This document shows positions 36,626 through 45,512 of a DNA stretch of 64,000 nucleotides, one piece after another. Under the pieces are notes generated by a model. It saw nothing but the letters and a program-made list of their open reading frames with translations. It was not told the origin of the DNA and did no database searches. Positions within the stretch are counted from its first letter, which is position 1; the number at the start of each line of letters is the position of its first letter. Origin of the DNA: Acidibrevibacterium fodinaquatile. Its GTDB lineage: Bacteria; Pseudomonadota; Alphaproteobacteria; Acetobacterales; Acetobacteraceae. The position numbers and the translations under genes are program-made. The stretch lies in assembly GCF_003352165.1 (NCBI RefSeq), contig NZ_CP029176.1:3479501-3543500 (forward strand), written 5' to 3'.

Positions 36626-36862
36626 TCAATGATCGTCATCCTCATGTTCGCCATAACCATAGCCACCATAGTAATAGGCCGGCGGCGCGTAATAGGCTGG
36701 CGGTTGGGCATAATAGGCGGGCGGTGACGCCGCCGGCGGCTGGACCACCACTGGCGGCGGTGGCGGATAATAAACATGACGATAATAATCGTCATCGTCG
36801 CAAGCTGTGACCAAAGCAGCTACTGTCACGAGAAGCGCCGAAACCAAAAATCCGCGTGACAT
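36626..36862 (-). CDS. small proline/tyrosine-rich lipoprotein
   Basis: A 78-residue precursor. The signal peptide SRGFLVSALLVTVAALVTAC has a lipobox ending at Cys21, so a lipid-anchored mature product of about 58 residues is expected. The mature part is DDDDYYRHVYYPPPPP, then alternating PPAYY/YY repeats, ending EHEDDDH. Such proteins are common and uncharacterised in alphaproteobacteria. It is divergent from a second exported Pro-rich protein at 37064. Confidence 0.7.
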   Translation of the reverse strand: MSRGFLVSALLVTVAALVTACDDDDYYRHVYYPPPPPVVVQPPAASPPAYYAQPPAYYAPPAYYYGGYGYGEHEDDDH

Positions 36863-37063
36863 GTTACGACTCCTCCGATGAGTTTATGGGAATTCTACCA
36901 CGCATCAGGGCCAAATGGGAGTTAGTGCGCTCCGTGGTTACATTTTGTAATTCGCAACATGGTCACGATTCGCTAGGGTCGTGGACAAGGCAAGGCCCAG
37001 GTTCGATCCAGTGGTCTTATCAAAATCTTCGTGCGTCAACCTTATCATCAGGGATTCCGTCGT

Positions 37064-37345
37064 ATGACGTTGAGGTCATATTTCCTTATTTTCTTGATTT
37101 TCCTTTCCTGCATTGGCGGCGCCATCGCCGATGATTGGCATGATCGTGATTGGCATGACGGAGAGTGGAACGAGCGTGATTGGCATCACTGGCATGAACA
37201 CTGGGGCGGCCCGGGCTATGGTGTCCCCTACGGCGCGCCGCCACCGGTGGTTTACACGCCCCCACCGGTTTACGCGCCGCCGCCGCCGGTCGCCTACTCA
37301 CCACCAGTCTATTACTATCCGCGACGATTCGGCGATGACGACTGA
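37064..37345 (+). CDS. small exported His/Asp/Trp- and proline-rich protein
   Basis: A 93-residue precursor with signal peptide TLRSYFLIFLIFLSCIGGAIA. The mature part has an acidic HD/WH-rich block (DWHDRDWHDGEWNERDWHHW), then PPP-V-Y repeats ending PRRFGDDD. ATG 37064 gives a canonical signal peptide; a GTG at 37031 would lengthen it by 11 residues. The His/Asp content suggests metal or surface interaction, but that is a guess. Its Pro/Tyr tail resembles the divergent lipoprotein. Confidence 0.65.
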   Translation: MTLRSYFLIFLIFLSCIGGAIADDWHDRDWHDGEWNERDWHHWHEHWGGPGYGVPYGAPPPVVYTPPPVYAPPPPVAYSPPVYYYPRRFGDDD

Positions 37346-37375
37346 CCACGGCGAGCCACCTCTCGCGGCAGCGCC

Positions 37376-38638
37376 GTGAGCTTGGCGTTCGCGCGAAACG
37401 GGCGCATCTGGGCCAAGAGGCGCATCGCCGCTTGGCCGTCACCTGTCCGGCGTCTGTTCGTGGCACGTTTCCTGCGCAGCCTGGCGCAGGGCTGCCTGGT
37501 CGTCGATTTCACGCTCTATCTTCACAGCCTGCATTGGTCGGGAACCAGCATCGGCGCTGTGCTGGCGGGGAGCTTCGTGCTTGGCGCGGTGCTCAGCCTG
37601 TTGGTTGGTCCGGCGAGCGACCGCTTCGGCTGCAAGCGCCTGCTCATTGGCTATGAAGTGGCGGTTGCTCTGGCCTTCTTTGCCGTGGCGTGGAGCAACC
37701 GTCCGGCGGTAATTGCCATCGCTGCGGTGTTCGCTGGATTTGGCCGCGGCGCCAATGGTGCGCCCGGTTGTTTTGTGCCTGTGGAATTGAGCTGGCTGGC
37801 CGGGCTTATCCCGGTCACCAGTCATGGCGCCGCGTATAGCATAAATACGGCGGCGGGATTTCTTGGCATGGGATTTGGGGCGTTGTTCGCTGTCGCGCCC
37901 ACGCTCTGGTCTCACGCATTGCCCGGTGTTAGCAGCTACCAGCCACTTTTTTGGGTCGGCGGGGCCATAGCCTTGGTGATCGCTGGACTGCTTGCGACAA
38001 CACCCGAGAGCCCTCCACCGAAGAAGGATATCGAGAGTGCGTCACCGCTTCCGCCACTGGCCCACGACGAACGCAAGCGGCTCTGGTATCTTGGTCTGAT
38101 CAGCTTGTTCAGCGGCGTTTCGCTTGGGCTTTCCGGCCCGCTCATCGCCTACTGGTTCGCGGTGAAATTCTATCTTGATCCGCTGCAGATCGCGCCAGCA
38201 CTAGCTGCCTCCTATTTTGCTGCGGCCTTTTCGGCCATGCTGACTGGCCAACTCACGGAGCGATTTGGGTCTGCGAGCAGCTTTGTTTTTCTTCAGGGGC
38301 TAGGTGCCTTGCTACTGCTCGGCTTTCCTTTCCTCCCGTCGTTTCCGCTCGCGGCTCTGGTCTGGATTTTGCGGTTTGCAATCGAACGCGGCGCGACCGG
38401 CGCAATGGAAGCGGTGATGATGACGCTGGTCGGGGCCAGTAGGCGCGGCCTTGCTGGTGGTCTCGGCACCGCCGCGTTGGCGCTGCCGCGAGGCTTCGGC
38501 CCGCTCATAGCTGGTGACTGGATCGCCGCGAATGATCTTGCCGCGCCATTTCTGCTGGCGGCATTTCTGCAAATTCTCTACGTCGTTCTGTTTGGCTTCG
38601 CCTTTCTCGCGCGGGACCGCGGTTTCACGAAAATTTGA
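37376..38638 (+). CDS. MFS transporter
   Basis: A 420-residue major facilitator with about 12 hydrophobic segments. The first cytoplasmic loop carries GPASDRFGCKRLL (motif A-like), and a charged loop around residues 215-235 (PESPPPKKDIE, HDERKR) separates the two halves. The second half starts YLGLISLFSGVSLGLSGPL. The proposed start is GTG 37376, 30 bp after the small exported protein. Substrate is unknown. Confidence 0.82.
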   Translation: MSLAFARNGRIWAKRRIAAWPSPVRRLFVARFLRSLAQGCLVVDFTLYLHSLHWSGTSIGAVLAGSFVLGAVLSLLVGPASDRFGCKRLLIGYEVAVALAFFAVAWSNRPAVIAIAAVFAGFGRGANGAPGCFVPVELSWLAGLIPVTSHGAAYSINTAAGFLGMGFGALFAVAPTLWSHALPGVSSYQPLFWVGGAIALVIAGLLATTPESPPPKKDIESASPLPPLAHDERKRLWYLGLISLFSGVSLGLSGPLIAYWFAVKFYLDPLQIAPALAASYFAAAFSAMLTGQLTERFGSASSFVFLQGLGALLLLGFPFLPSFPLAALVWILRFAIERGATGAMEAVMMTLVGASRRGLAGGLGTAALALPRGFGPLIAGDWIAANDLAAPFLLAAFLQILYVVLFGFAFLARDRGFTKI

Positions 38639-38641
38639 GCT

Positions 38642-38661
38642 TGTTACAAGGTACTGTAACA
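38642..38661. repeat. inverted repeat TGTTACA-N6-TGTAACA
   Basis: A perfect 7-bp inverted repeat lies just after the MFS stop, at the edge of a 215-bp AT-rich gap before the glycosyltransferase gene. A related half-site, TGTTACA, recurs near 38740. It could be an operator. No T-run follows, so it is not a typical terminator. Confidence 0.4.
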
Positions 38662-38853
38662 TACGTTTGCGCAACGCTCAGAAAGAATAAGATGTTATCA
38701 ACATTTTTTATAAATTAATAATGAGTATCAGTTTCAATGTTACAAAACATTCCATGACATATTTCTGCTCAGCAAATATACGAGGAAGCACATATCTTCC
38801 AGCGTTAATTTCCGTGTCGGTTCCGGAGTATCGAATATGAACATGCTGCTGGC

Positions 38854-40047
38854 ATGAGCATTGCTTTTTTACAAAACGGCCATGTTTCCACGCACCGTAC
38901 AACGCCACCGCTCTGCGTACTGAAATGGGGCGGCCTTGGAAGTGTCCTGACAACACGGCCATTTTTGCAGGCGCTGCGTGACCATTTCGGAAAGGAACGG
39001 ACAATCATCTATATCACGTCCGCCTCTAACGCCGAGCTGGTCGAGCGTATGAATCTCGCCGATCGGATTGTAGTCCTGGAGCCGAATGGTTTTCCTATCC
39101 TTCAGACGCTTCTCCTCGGGCGCGCGTTACGGATAGAAAAAACCGGCATGTTTTTCGATCTGCAGATTCATACCCATCGTCGTCTTGGGAGAATATTGGC
39201 GCGATTAAGCGGCGCGCCTCGCCGGTTCAGTTTTTTCCGCGCGCGCGAGACGGCCCCCTGCGATGGCTACGAAGTTTTCGCCAATCCTTTTGCTCCGGTT
39301 GATCAACTTTATCTCGAAATGGCGCGTCTCGCTGGGGCGAAACATCCGCCATCCGAGCCACATCACGCCCTTTTAATAAGCCGCGCCGACGAAGACAAAG
39401 CGCATGCGCTTCTGCACGGCTGGCTTGGTGCATATGATCGTCTGCTGATCGTCAATCCCAACGCCTCGGAAACGGCCTATGTTCGGCGCTGGCCGCTCAC
39501 GTCCTATGCCGAGACGATCAGCGTTTTGCTCGGCCAAACTCCGCGGCTTCGTGTGGCGCTGATTGGGTCTTCATCGGAACGGGATTATGTTGGTAAGCTC
39601 CACCAGATGGTTGCGACATCAGGGAATGCGGTAAGAAATTTCGCCGGCATGACCACGCTTGGCAGCCTCATGGCGCTGATCACCCGCGCTGATTGTGTGC
39701 TCAGCAATGATAGTGGACCACTGCATCTCGCGCTAGCTCTCGGGGCCCGGGTCGTGGGCCTTTTCGGCCCGGTGCATCCCGATCACAATGCGCATCTCGG
39801 CTCACCGGAGCGTAAAATTATCCTCTATCGTCCGGTGTTATGCAGCCCTTGTGTTCATCACGTGGCGGTGCCGCCTTGCGGTGGCGACAATCGCTGCATG
39901 CAGTTGATTGCGATCGAAGACGTAGTGGCGGCGTGCGGTAAACATCTATCTGACACGAGCACCATAAAAGAATATGCTTTTCCACAGTGGCAATTTCGCT
40001 TCCATCAATCAGGCACAACCCAGAGGGTGGAAGATATGTGCATCTGA
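38854..40047 (+). CDS. glycosyltransferase family 9 (heptosyltransferase-like)
   Basis: A 397-residue GT-B protein. The N-terminal Rossmann half starts LCVLKWGGLGSVLTTRPFLQ. The C-terminal half has LLIVNPNASETAYVRRWPLT, then CVLSNDSGPLHLALALGARV and VGLFGPVHP, the GT9 signature. Family members transfer heptose or related sugars from nucleotide donors in lipopolysaccharide or surface-glycan synthesis. The C-terminus has a small Cys cluster (CSPCVHHVAVPPCGGDNRC) often seen in this subfamily. No neighbouring surface-glycan genes are present, so the acceptor is unknown. Confidence 0.87.
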   Translation: MSIAFLQNGHVSTHRTTPPLCVLKWGGLGSVLTTRPFLQALRDHFGKERTIIYITSASNAELVERMNLADRIVVLEPNGFPILQTLLLGRALRIEKTGMFFDLQIHTHRRLGRILARLSGAPRRFSFFRARETAPCDGYEVFANPFAPVDQLYLEMARLAGAKHPPSEPHHALLISRADEDKAHALLHGWLGAYDRLLIVNPNASETAYVRRWPLTSYAETISVLLGQTPRLRVALIGSSSERDYVGKLHQMVATSGNAVRNFAGMTTLGSLMALITRADCVLSNDSGPLHLALALGARVVGLFGPVHPDHNAHLGSPERKIILYRPVLCSPCVHHVAVPPCGGDNRCMQLIAIEDVVAACGKHLSDTSTIKEYAFPQWQFRFHQSGTTQRVEDMCI

Positions 40048-40183
40048 GTAAAATTGGCGTTGATTGCTGCCACTCGCAAGGCCGAAATTGGCTACAATTC
40101 ATATACGTCCGGAGCCGGCTATCAAGTTGGTAATCAATTGGTTGCAGAGGTGGCCTTTCATTATGTGGTCCGGCCGCGTGAAT

Positions 40184-41235
40184 TAGAGCATGATTTCTAA
40201 AATGAGAGGCGTTTTTTAGGATTCCATCTCGGATAGAAATCTGATTCAAAATACGGGCTGGGAATGGAGGCCAGCCTGCATGCCGTCTCCTTATTCATGT
40301 GATCTGCGTAAGCGCGTTGTTGCGGCTGTGGCGTCGGGCATGAGTCGACGTGGGGCGGCGAAACTGTATCAGGTGAGCCATGCGGCGGTGATCCGATGGG
40401 TCACGCGGTGGCAGCAAACTGGGAGCGCAGAAGCGTTGCCGATGGGTGGCAAGAAGCCTTTCAAGCTGGCAGCGGAGTCGGATTGGATCCTGCGGCGCCT
40501 GGCTGAGAAGCCGGACATTACCGGGAGCGCGTTGCTTGCCGAACTGCATGATCGCGGCATCGATGTGAGCTATTACGCTGTCTGGAATTTTTTGGATCGC
40601 GCCGGCCTCAGCTATAAAAAAATCTCTGCACGCGGCCGAGCAGGACCGGCCTGATATCGCCAGGTGGCGTGCGCTATGGCAGCGTCTGCAAGGCAAGATT
40701 GATGCGCGGCGCATTATCTTCATCGACGAGACGTGGGCCAAGATGAGCATGACACGGCGGCATGGCCGCTGCCGGGTTGGCCAGCGGCTGCTCGCCAAGG
40801 TGCCACATGGTCACTGGAAAACGCCCACGTTCGTTGCGGGGCTGCGCTATGACGGCGTGGTTGCCCCTTGCGTGTTCAACCGACCGATCAACGCCACGAG
40901 CTCCCTCGCCTGGGTGGTCCAATGCCTGGTGCCAACCCTGCGGTCTCGCGACATCGTGGTGATGGACAATCTCAGCAGCCACAAATCCCGCGCGGCTCGC
41001 CGTGCCATCCGCGAGGCCGGCGCCAAGCTCTTTTTTCTGCCGCCCTACAGCCCCGACCTCAACCCCATCGAGCAGGCATTCGCCAAGCTCAAGACGCTCT
41101 TCCGCAAGGAAAACGCCCGCACCGTCGAGCAAACCACACACCGCATCGTGAAAGCGCATCGACCCAATAACTCCCAGCGAATGCATCACTTATTTCAGAA
41201 AGGCGGATTGCTCAACGTGAAGCTATCACGCTCTA
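40184..41235 (+). mobile_element. IS630-family insertion sequence, decayed
   Basis: Ends are TAGAGCATGAT at 40184 and, on the other strand, TAGAGCGTGAT ending at 41235. They are inverted, and each begins at a TA dinucleotide, the usual IS630 target. About 1.05 kb with one split transposase gene. The same terminal motif occurs in the small palindromic element at 63249-63354. Confidence 0.75.
40280..41220 (+). pseudogene. IS630-family transposase, split in two or three frames
   Basis: The first frame (MPSPYSCDLRKRVVAAVASG, then RRGAAKLYQVSHAAVIRW) is the helix-turn-helix part. It reaches GLSYKK at a run of seven A (40616-40622). A +1 frame continues SLHAAEQDRPDIARWRALWQ, RIIFIDETWAKMSMT, VVMDNLSSHKS, LPPYSPDLNPIEQAFAKLK, giving the DDE residues D, D, E. 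A second frame change near 41160 is needed to reach PITPSECITYFRKADCST and a stop at 41220. The A7 run could be a programmed frameshift site, but the second lesion makes this copy probably inactive. Confidence 0.85.
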
Positions 41236-42237
41236 GTGCTCGGTATGGCGGGGACGGTGCGGATTGAACGGGGAATCCCCGTCATCGGAGACCGTGACGA
41301 ACACCACGCGCCGCGAGAACGACAGCCAGAGCCGATGGGTTTGAAAAAAATCGGCGCCGAGCAACATATCGGCGGATAAAAGCGGCATGTCGCTGACCCA
41401 GATCGCGGGGTCACGATAGGTTTCGGCGCCGATCTTGAACGTCGCGAAATGATGGCGGTGCGAGAGACGGCGGTTCATGTCGATGCCGAGTTCTTCGCGC
41501 GCCGGATCGCGCGCCAATGTGTCCGCCGTCAGGCCGAGCTTGTTCATCGCGCGGGCATTGATCGCGGTCTCTTCCGCCCCGGAATCGAGCATCGCGACGA
41601 GAGGCACGCCATCCACCGCGACATCGATGAGAAACTGCCCGCCATCGGTAAGGCGCGCTGGCACGCGATAGAGAGTGAACCCCGGCCAAGGCGGGGCGAA
41701 CGGCGCGCGGCAGGCATGGGCGCGATAGAGGCCGAGGCGTTTCTCCGGCAGGTCGATGTCGACATCGAACTGCGAGAGAAAATCGCCGCCGATGATGCCA
41801 TCGGGCGGCGGGTCGAAGTCGCGAAATAATCCACGTTCGGTGCTCATGATGGCCTGCTTGCCAAGATCGATGCCACCGACCTCGAATGTGTCTACAATGA
41901 GCCGCCGCGTCAGCGTGACACCCCCGACCCCTTGGACGGCGGTCGGGAACAAGCGGTCTTCGGGCATCAGCGCAAGCCGATCGGCGATATCATGGGACAG
42001 CATCGTCACCCCGGCGCCGGTATCGAGCAACAGATACGCATCGTGGCCATCAAGCCGCGCCGGCACGAGCGCGAAATCGCGCGTCATCGCCACCGGGAAT
42101 TCCGTGATCCGATCAACGACGCATTGTTCGGGCGCGGCGGCGGCGCAGGCGCCGAGGAAGAGCGCACCGAGCACCGCGACGAGGTTAGCCAGTCGCAATG
42201 AGCAACTCGCCCTTGCCGAGCCCGGCAAGATCGCCAT
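41233..42237 (-). CDS. retropepsin-like aspartyl protease, probable lipoprotein
   Basis: A protein of up to 334 residues with two aspartyl-protease half-domains. The first has AYLLLDTGAGVTMLS and a flap-like GIIGGDFLSQF. The second has PLVAMLDSGAEETAINARA and LLGADFFQTHRLW. Bacterial single-chain members with two D-[TS]-G motifs are plausible self-contained peptidases. If translation starts at TTG 42198 the N-terminus becomes MRLANLVAVLGALFLGAC, an ideal lipoprotein signal; the ATG at 42237 gives an atypical leader. It overlaps the 3' end of fhcC, so it is the last gene of the fhc operon. Its role there is unknown. Confidence 0.8.
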   Translation of the reverse strand: MAILPGSARASCSLRLANLVAVLGALFLGACAAAAPEQCVVDRITEFPVAMTRDFALVPARLDGHDAYLLLDTGAGVTMLSHDIADRLALMPEDRLFPTAVQGVGGVTLTRRLIVDTFEVGGIDLGKQAIMSTERGLFRDFDPPPDGIIGGDFLSQFDVDIDLPEKRLGLYRAHACRAPFAPPWPGFTLYRVPARLTDGGQFLIDVAVDGVPLVAMLDSGAEETAINARAMNKLGLTADTLARDPAREELGIDMNRRLSHRHHFATFKIGAETYRDPAIWVSDMPLLSADMLLGADFFQTHRLWLSFSRRVVFVTVSDDGDSPFNPHRPRHTEH

Positions 42238-42994
42238 TGAAGCGGGCGAGCGCGGTTCCGCCGACCAGCAACGCGGCCTTGGCGCTCAGGGGGCTGAGCG
42301 CGCGGGCGAGGAGCGCGCGAAACACGTGATCGACGCTGCCAGTTGCGAGAAACGTCGCGAGCGGGGATGCCTCGCGCGCAAACAGCGTGCCGCGGCGCAT
42401 CAGATAACCCGGTGCGGCGCCGGCGCGGCTGCATATGATCAGCGTGCCGGCGAGCATGCGACTTGCCGGATACTCACCGGCGTCGCCCTCGATCACAATG
42501 ATGCCGCGGCGGAGCCGATCACCGGCCCGCGCCCCGGCCGCGCCGCGCACGACGACGACGCCACCCGCCATGCCGGCGCGATGTCCAGGGCCGGGGCCGC
42601 CGAGGAAATCCCCGGCATCGCCACGGATCTCGATCTCGCCGCCGAGCAGGCCGGTCGCGGCAAAGGGGCCGGCATTGCCGTTGATGCAGAGCCGCCCGCC
42701 ACGCATGCCATGCCCGGCGCGGATGCCAACCTCGCCCTCGACGGTGATCGCGCCCGTTGTCATGCCGGCGCCGATCTCGTCCATCCGGGCAGAGCCGCCG
42801 GCGATGACGATATGTTCGGGGTCGTCGCCGGTGATGGTGAAAATGTCCCCGACGGCGAGCGCGGCGCGCGTGGTGCCAAGGGGAAGCCGCGCGATCTCGG
42901 CCAGGCGCAAGCCGCGCAGCCGGTCGGGCGTCAGGGCAGAACAATCGAGCCGCTGCGGCGGCGCTGCGCGAAGCTGGAAACAAAGCGCGCTCAC
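42185..42994 (-). CDS. fhcC: formyltransferase/hydrolase complex subunit C
   Basis: A 269-residue beta-helical protein of the FwdC/GltB C-terminal type. Repeated turns of the form GGRLCINGNAGPFAATGLLG, GGEIEIRGDAGDFLG and GIIVIEGDAGEYPASRMLAG are typical. In the bacterial Fhc complex it is part of the machinery that moves formyl-H4MPT to formate. GTG start overlaps the fhcD stop as GTGA. The operon order fhcB-A-D-C is the one known from methylotrophs. Confidence 0.95.
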   Translation of the reverse strand: MSALCFQLRAAPPQRLDCSALTPDRLRGLRLAEIARLPLGTTRAALAVGDIFTITGDDPEHIVIAGGSARMDEIGAGMTTGAITVEGEVGIRAGHGMRGGRLCINGNAGPFAATGLLGGEIEIRGDAGDFLGGPGPGHRAGMAGGVVVVRGAAGARAGDRLRRGIIVIEGDAGEYPASRMLAGTLIICSRAGAAPGYLMRRGTLFAREASPLATFLATGSVDHVFRALLARALSPLSAKAALLVGGTALARFNGDLAGLGKGELLIATG

Positions 42995-43890
42995 GGCAGA
43001 AGATCCTTGAGATGGAAATGGTGTTTGCCGAGTTTGCCGCCGTAATTGCCGGCGCCGATGCGGCAGGCGCCGGCCTCGGGACCGAGCGCGATCGCCGCCG
43101 CAAGCCCGACCCGCATCGCTTGCGCAACCGCTTCCGGCGTGAGCCCGTCAATGACGATCTCGAGCACGCTCGCGATATCGTCTTCGAGCGCGCTCGCCGC
43201 AAGACCGCGCAGCGTCGGGCAATAGGCGTCGTTGGTGGAGGCGATCAATCCTTTATATTTGCTGCCGACTTTCGAGCCCGAGCGGACGATGCCGCCGGGA
43301 AAAGGCATGATCGCGTCGGCGACCGTCATCATCGCCGCAACCGCGGTCTCGGCGGCATGGCGCGTCGCCGCGACCGATTTTCCCATCAAGAGAAGATTGC
43401 CGCCACCGACCGCGGATTTGGTGAGGCCGGTGGTGCCCTCGCAGACGAATTCGCCGTCCATCACCGGCAGACGCCAGAAGCGGCGGCCGCCGAAGCGTTT
43501 GCTGATCTGAAAGCCATCGGCGAAATAGCGCAGCGCATCCCCCAATTTCAGCGGCTCGCCCCCATCGAGCCCGGCATAGCAGGCCGAACCCGGGCTGGTG
43601 AGGACACATTGGCCGACGCGGTTTTGCAGTTGCTTCTGCAATTCGCCGGTGGAGCCTGCGAAAAGCAGAACCCGCACGCCCGGCCGCCCATCCGGGGTTT
43701 CCTCGGGTGCAAGCCGCGCATCGATCCCGGCCTCGACCCCGCAAGCGATAATGGAAGTCGCAAATCCGGTGAGACTGACGGCCGCGGTTTCCGCCCAGGC
43801 CTCGGTGTCGGCGGTGATGATAAGGGCGGTCGCACGCATATCGAACGCTTCGGCGAAGCTCGCATCGATGCGCACACCGTTGACGATCAT
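42991..43890 (-). CDS. fhcD: formylmethanofuran:H4MPT formyltransferase subunit
   Basis: A 299-residue Ftr homologue that moves the formyl group from formyl-H4MPT to the methanofuran-like carrier. Conserved parts include IVNGVRIDASFAEAFDMRAT, GQCVLTSPGSACYAGLDGG, FVCEGTTGLTKSAVGGGNLL and GAGNYGGKLGKHHFHLKDLL. ATG 43890 begins the conserved N-terminus and has GGAG six bases upstream; an ATG at 43914 would add 8 residues and overlap fhcA by 13 bp. Confidence 0.95.
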   Translation of the reverse strand: MIVNGVRIDASFAEAFDMRATALIITADTEAWAETAAVSLTGFATSIIACGVEAGIDARLAPEETPDGRPGVRVLLFAGSTGELQKQLQNRVGQCVLTSPGSACYAGLDGGEPLKLGDALRYFADGFQISKRFGGRRFWRLPVMDGEFVCEGTTGLTKSAVGGGNLLLMGKSVAATRHAAETAVAAMMTVADAIMPFPGGIVRSGSKVGSKYKGLIASTNDAYCPTLRGLAASALEDDIASVLEIVIDGLTPEAVAQAMRVGLAAAIALGPEAGACRIGAGNYGGKLGKHHFHLKDLLP

Positions 43891-43901
43891 GCCGGGCTCC
43901 G

Positions 43902-45512
43902 TCACGTCCGGCATGGCACATTCTCGAAGGCTGGCCGATCGGCGCGGGTGATCGCCGCTTCGGGAACATCGAAAGCGTGGAGAGGCACGCCGAAAACATC
44001 CTCGTAATAGGCGGCAAGGCGAGGTTCGATGGCGCGATCGAACCCGGGGGCGACCCGCAACGCGCGGCCGAAATGCCGCTCGACCACTTCACCGCGCCGA
44101 AGAATGAGCCGGCCATCCTTGAACACCAGCTCGGCATTGCGAAACATCGCCGCGCGGTCGGTTTGCGGGCGATAGACGGCGATGTCGGCGCGGGCGCCAG
44201 GTGCGAGATGGCCGCGATCGCGAAGACCGAGCAGCCGCGCGGGTGCGGCGCGCGTCATGATCGCGATTTCGCGCCAATCATATTCGCGGGTGATAGACGC
44301 GAGCGTCGTCATCGCGATCGCATCTTCCGGCAATTCGGCGATCCAGCGGGCGCGGAGATCACGATCCATGAGCAACGCAAAAAGATCGGGATAGGCGGTG
44401 AATGGCGCGCCATTCGGATGGTCGGTCGTAAAAAAAATCCGCCACGGATCATGGATCAGCAAAAATAGCTCGAGACCCGCGGCGAATTGCACGGCGTTGA
44501 AGAAATTCTTGCGCCGATAACGATAGGGGACGATGCCGCCGCCATTGCCCTCGGCCTCGGTGATCGCGAATTTGCGCGGGCTCGCCTGAGCGCGGGCGCC
44601 AAATTGACGCAGCACGTCGGAAGAAATCGTTACCGTCTGGCCGAACATCACCTGACCGACATCGACGCTGATATTGGGTGCGGCATTGACGGCCTCGGCC
44701 AGCCGCGCTGCGGCGGAGGAAAATTTACGCGGCCCTTCGGCGCCATACGCGTAGAATTGCAAATGCGCGAGATGCAGACGCTCACCCTCGGCGGCGGCGA
44801 TGGTCGCGAGCGCGGTTTCGACATTGCCGGGGAGACCAAGATTATTGGCGTGCAGATGCAAAGGATGCGCAATGCCGAGCGCCGCGACCGCGCCCTGGAG
44901 GGCGCGCATGATCGCGCGCGAGGAAAGGCCGAAGCCCGGCACCTCGTCATCGAGCGAGAAGCTGCGGGCGTTTTCACGAAATGCGACGGCGCCACCGGGA
45001 TTGATGGCCTTGAGCCCAAGCCCGCCCGCGGCGCCAAGCGTGCGCGCGGCATAATCGGCGAGCGCCGAATTTTCGCCAGCGCGGATCAGGCGCAGGGTAA
45101 AATCATCGTTGCCGAGAACGCTCAGGATCGCCTTGTCGATAAACGGAATGGCAGCGAGTTCGCGTTGCGCCTGCAAGGCGACATGCGGCGAAATCGCCGG
45201 CTCGACGACGGTGGTATAGCCCATCGCGGCGAATAGCCGGCCGATCCATTCGCCGGGCGGCGCTCCCGCGAACATCGCGCCATCATGGAGTTCGGGCAGC
45301 AATAGCCGCGCCGTGTTCACATTCGCGCCGGCGATATGGGAATGGATGTCAATCGCGCCGGCCAGCACGATTGCGCCATGTGCATCGTATTCGCGGTCGG
45401 CGGCGCGCGCTGGCGGCGCGATAATCCGCTCATCCTCGATCCAGAGATCGCCGATCTCATCGCGCCCGGTGGTCGGGTCGATGAGGCGCCCACCCGCGAT
45501 CCGGGTCAGCAT
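43902..45512 (-). CDS. fhcA: formyltransferase/hydrolase complex subunit A
   Basis: A 536-residue amidohydrolase-fold protein homologous to FwdA/FmdA. The metal site begins at GAIDIHSHIAGANVNTARLL (H-x-H), with further ligands around LHLHANNLGL, LHLAHLQFYAYG and the aspartate in FTTDHPNGAPFTAYPD. It hydrolyses formyl carrier to formate. It overlaps fhcB by 7 bp, so the operon is translationally coupled. Confidence 0.95.
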   Translation of the reverse strand: MLTRIAGGRLIDPTTGRDEIGDLWIEDERIIAPPARAADREYDAHGAIVLAGAIDIHSHIAGANVNTARLLLPELHDGAMFAGAPPGEWIGRLFAAMGYTTVVEPAISPHVALQAQRELAAIPFIDKAILSVLGNDDFTLRLIRAGENSALADYAARTLGAAGGLGLKAINPGGAVAFRENARSFSLDDEVPGFGLSSRAIMRALQGAVAALGIAHPLHLHANNLGLPGNVETALATIAAAEGERLHLAHLQFYAYGAEGPRKFSSAAARLAEAVNAAPNISVDVGQVMFGQTVTISSDVLRQFGARAQASPRKFAITEAEGNGGGIVPYRYRRKNFFNAVQFAAGLELFLLIHDPWRIFFTTDHPNGAPFTAYPDLFALLMDRDLRARWIAELPEDAIAMTTLASITREYDWREIAIMTRAAPARLLGLRDRGHLAPGARADIAVYRPQTDRAAMFRNAELVFKDGRLILRRGEVVERHFGRALRVAPGFDRAIEPRLAAYYEDVFGVPLHAFDVPEAAITRADRPAFENVPCRT

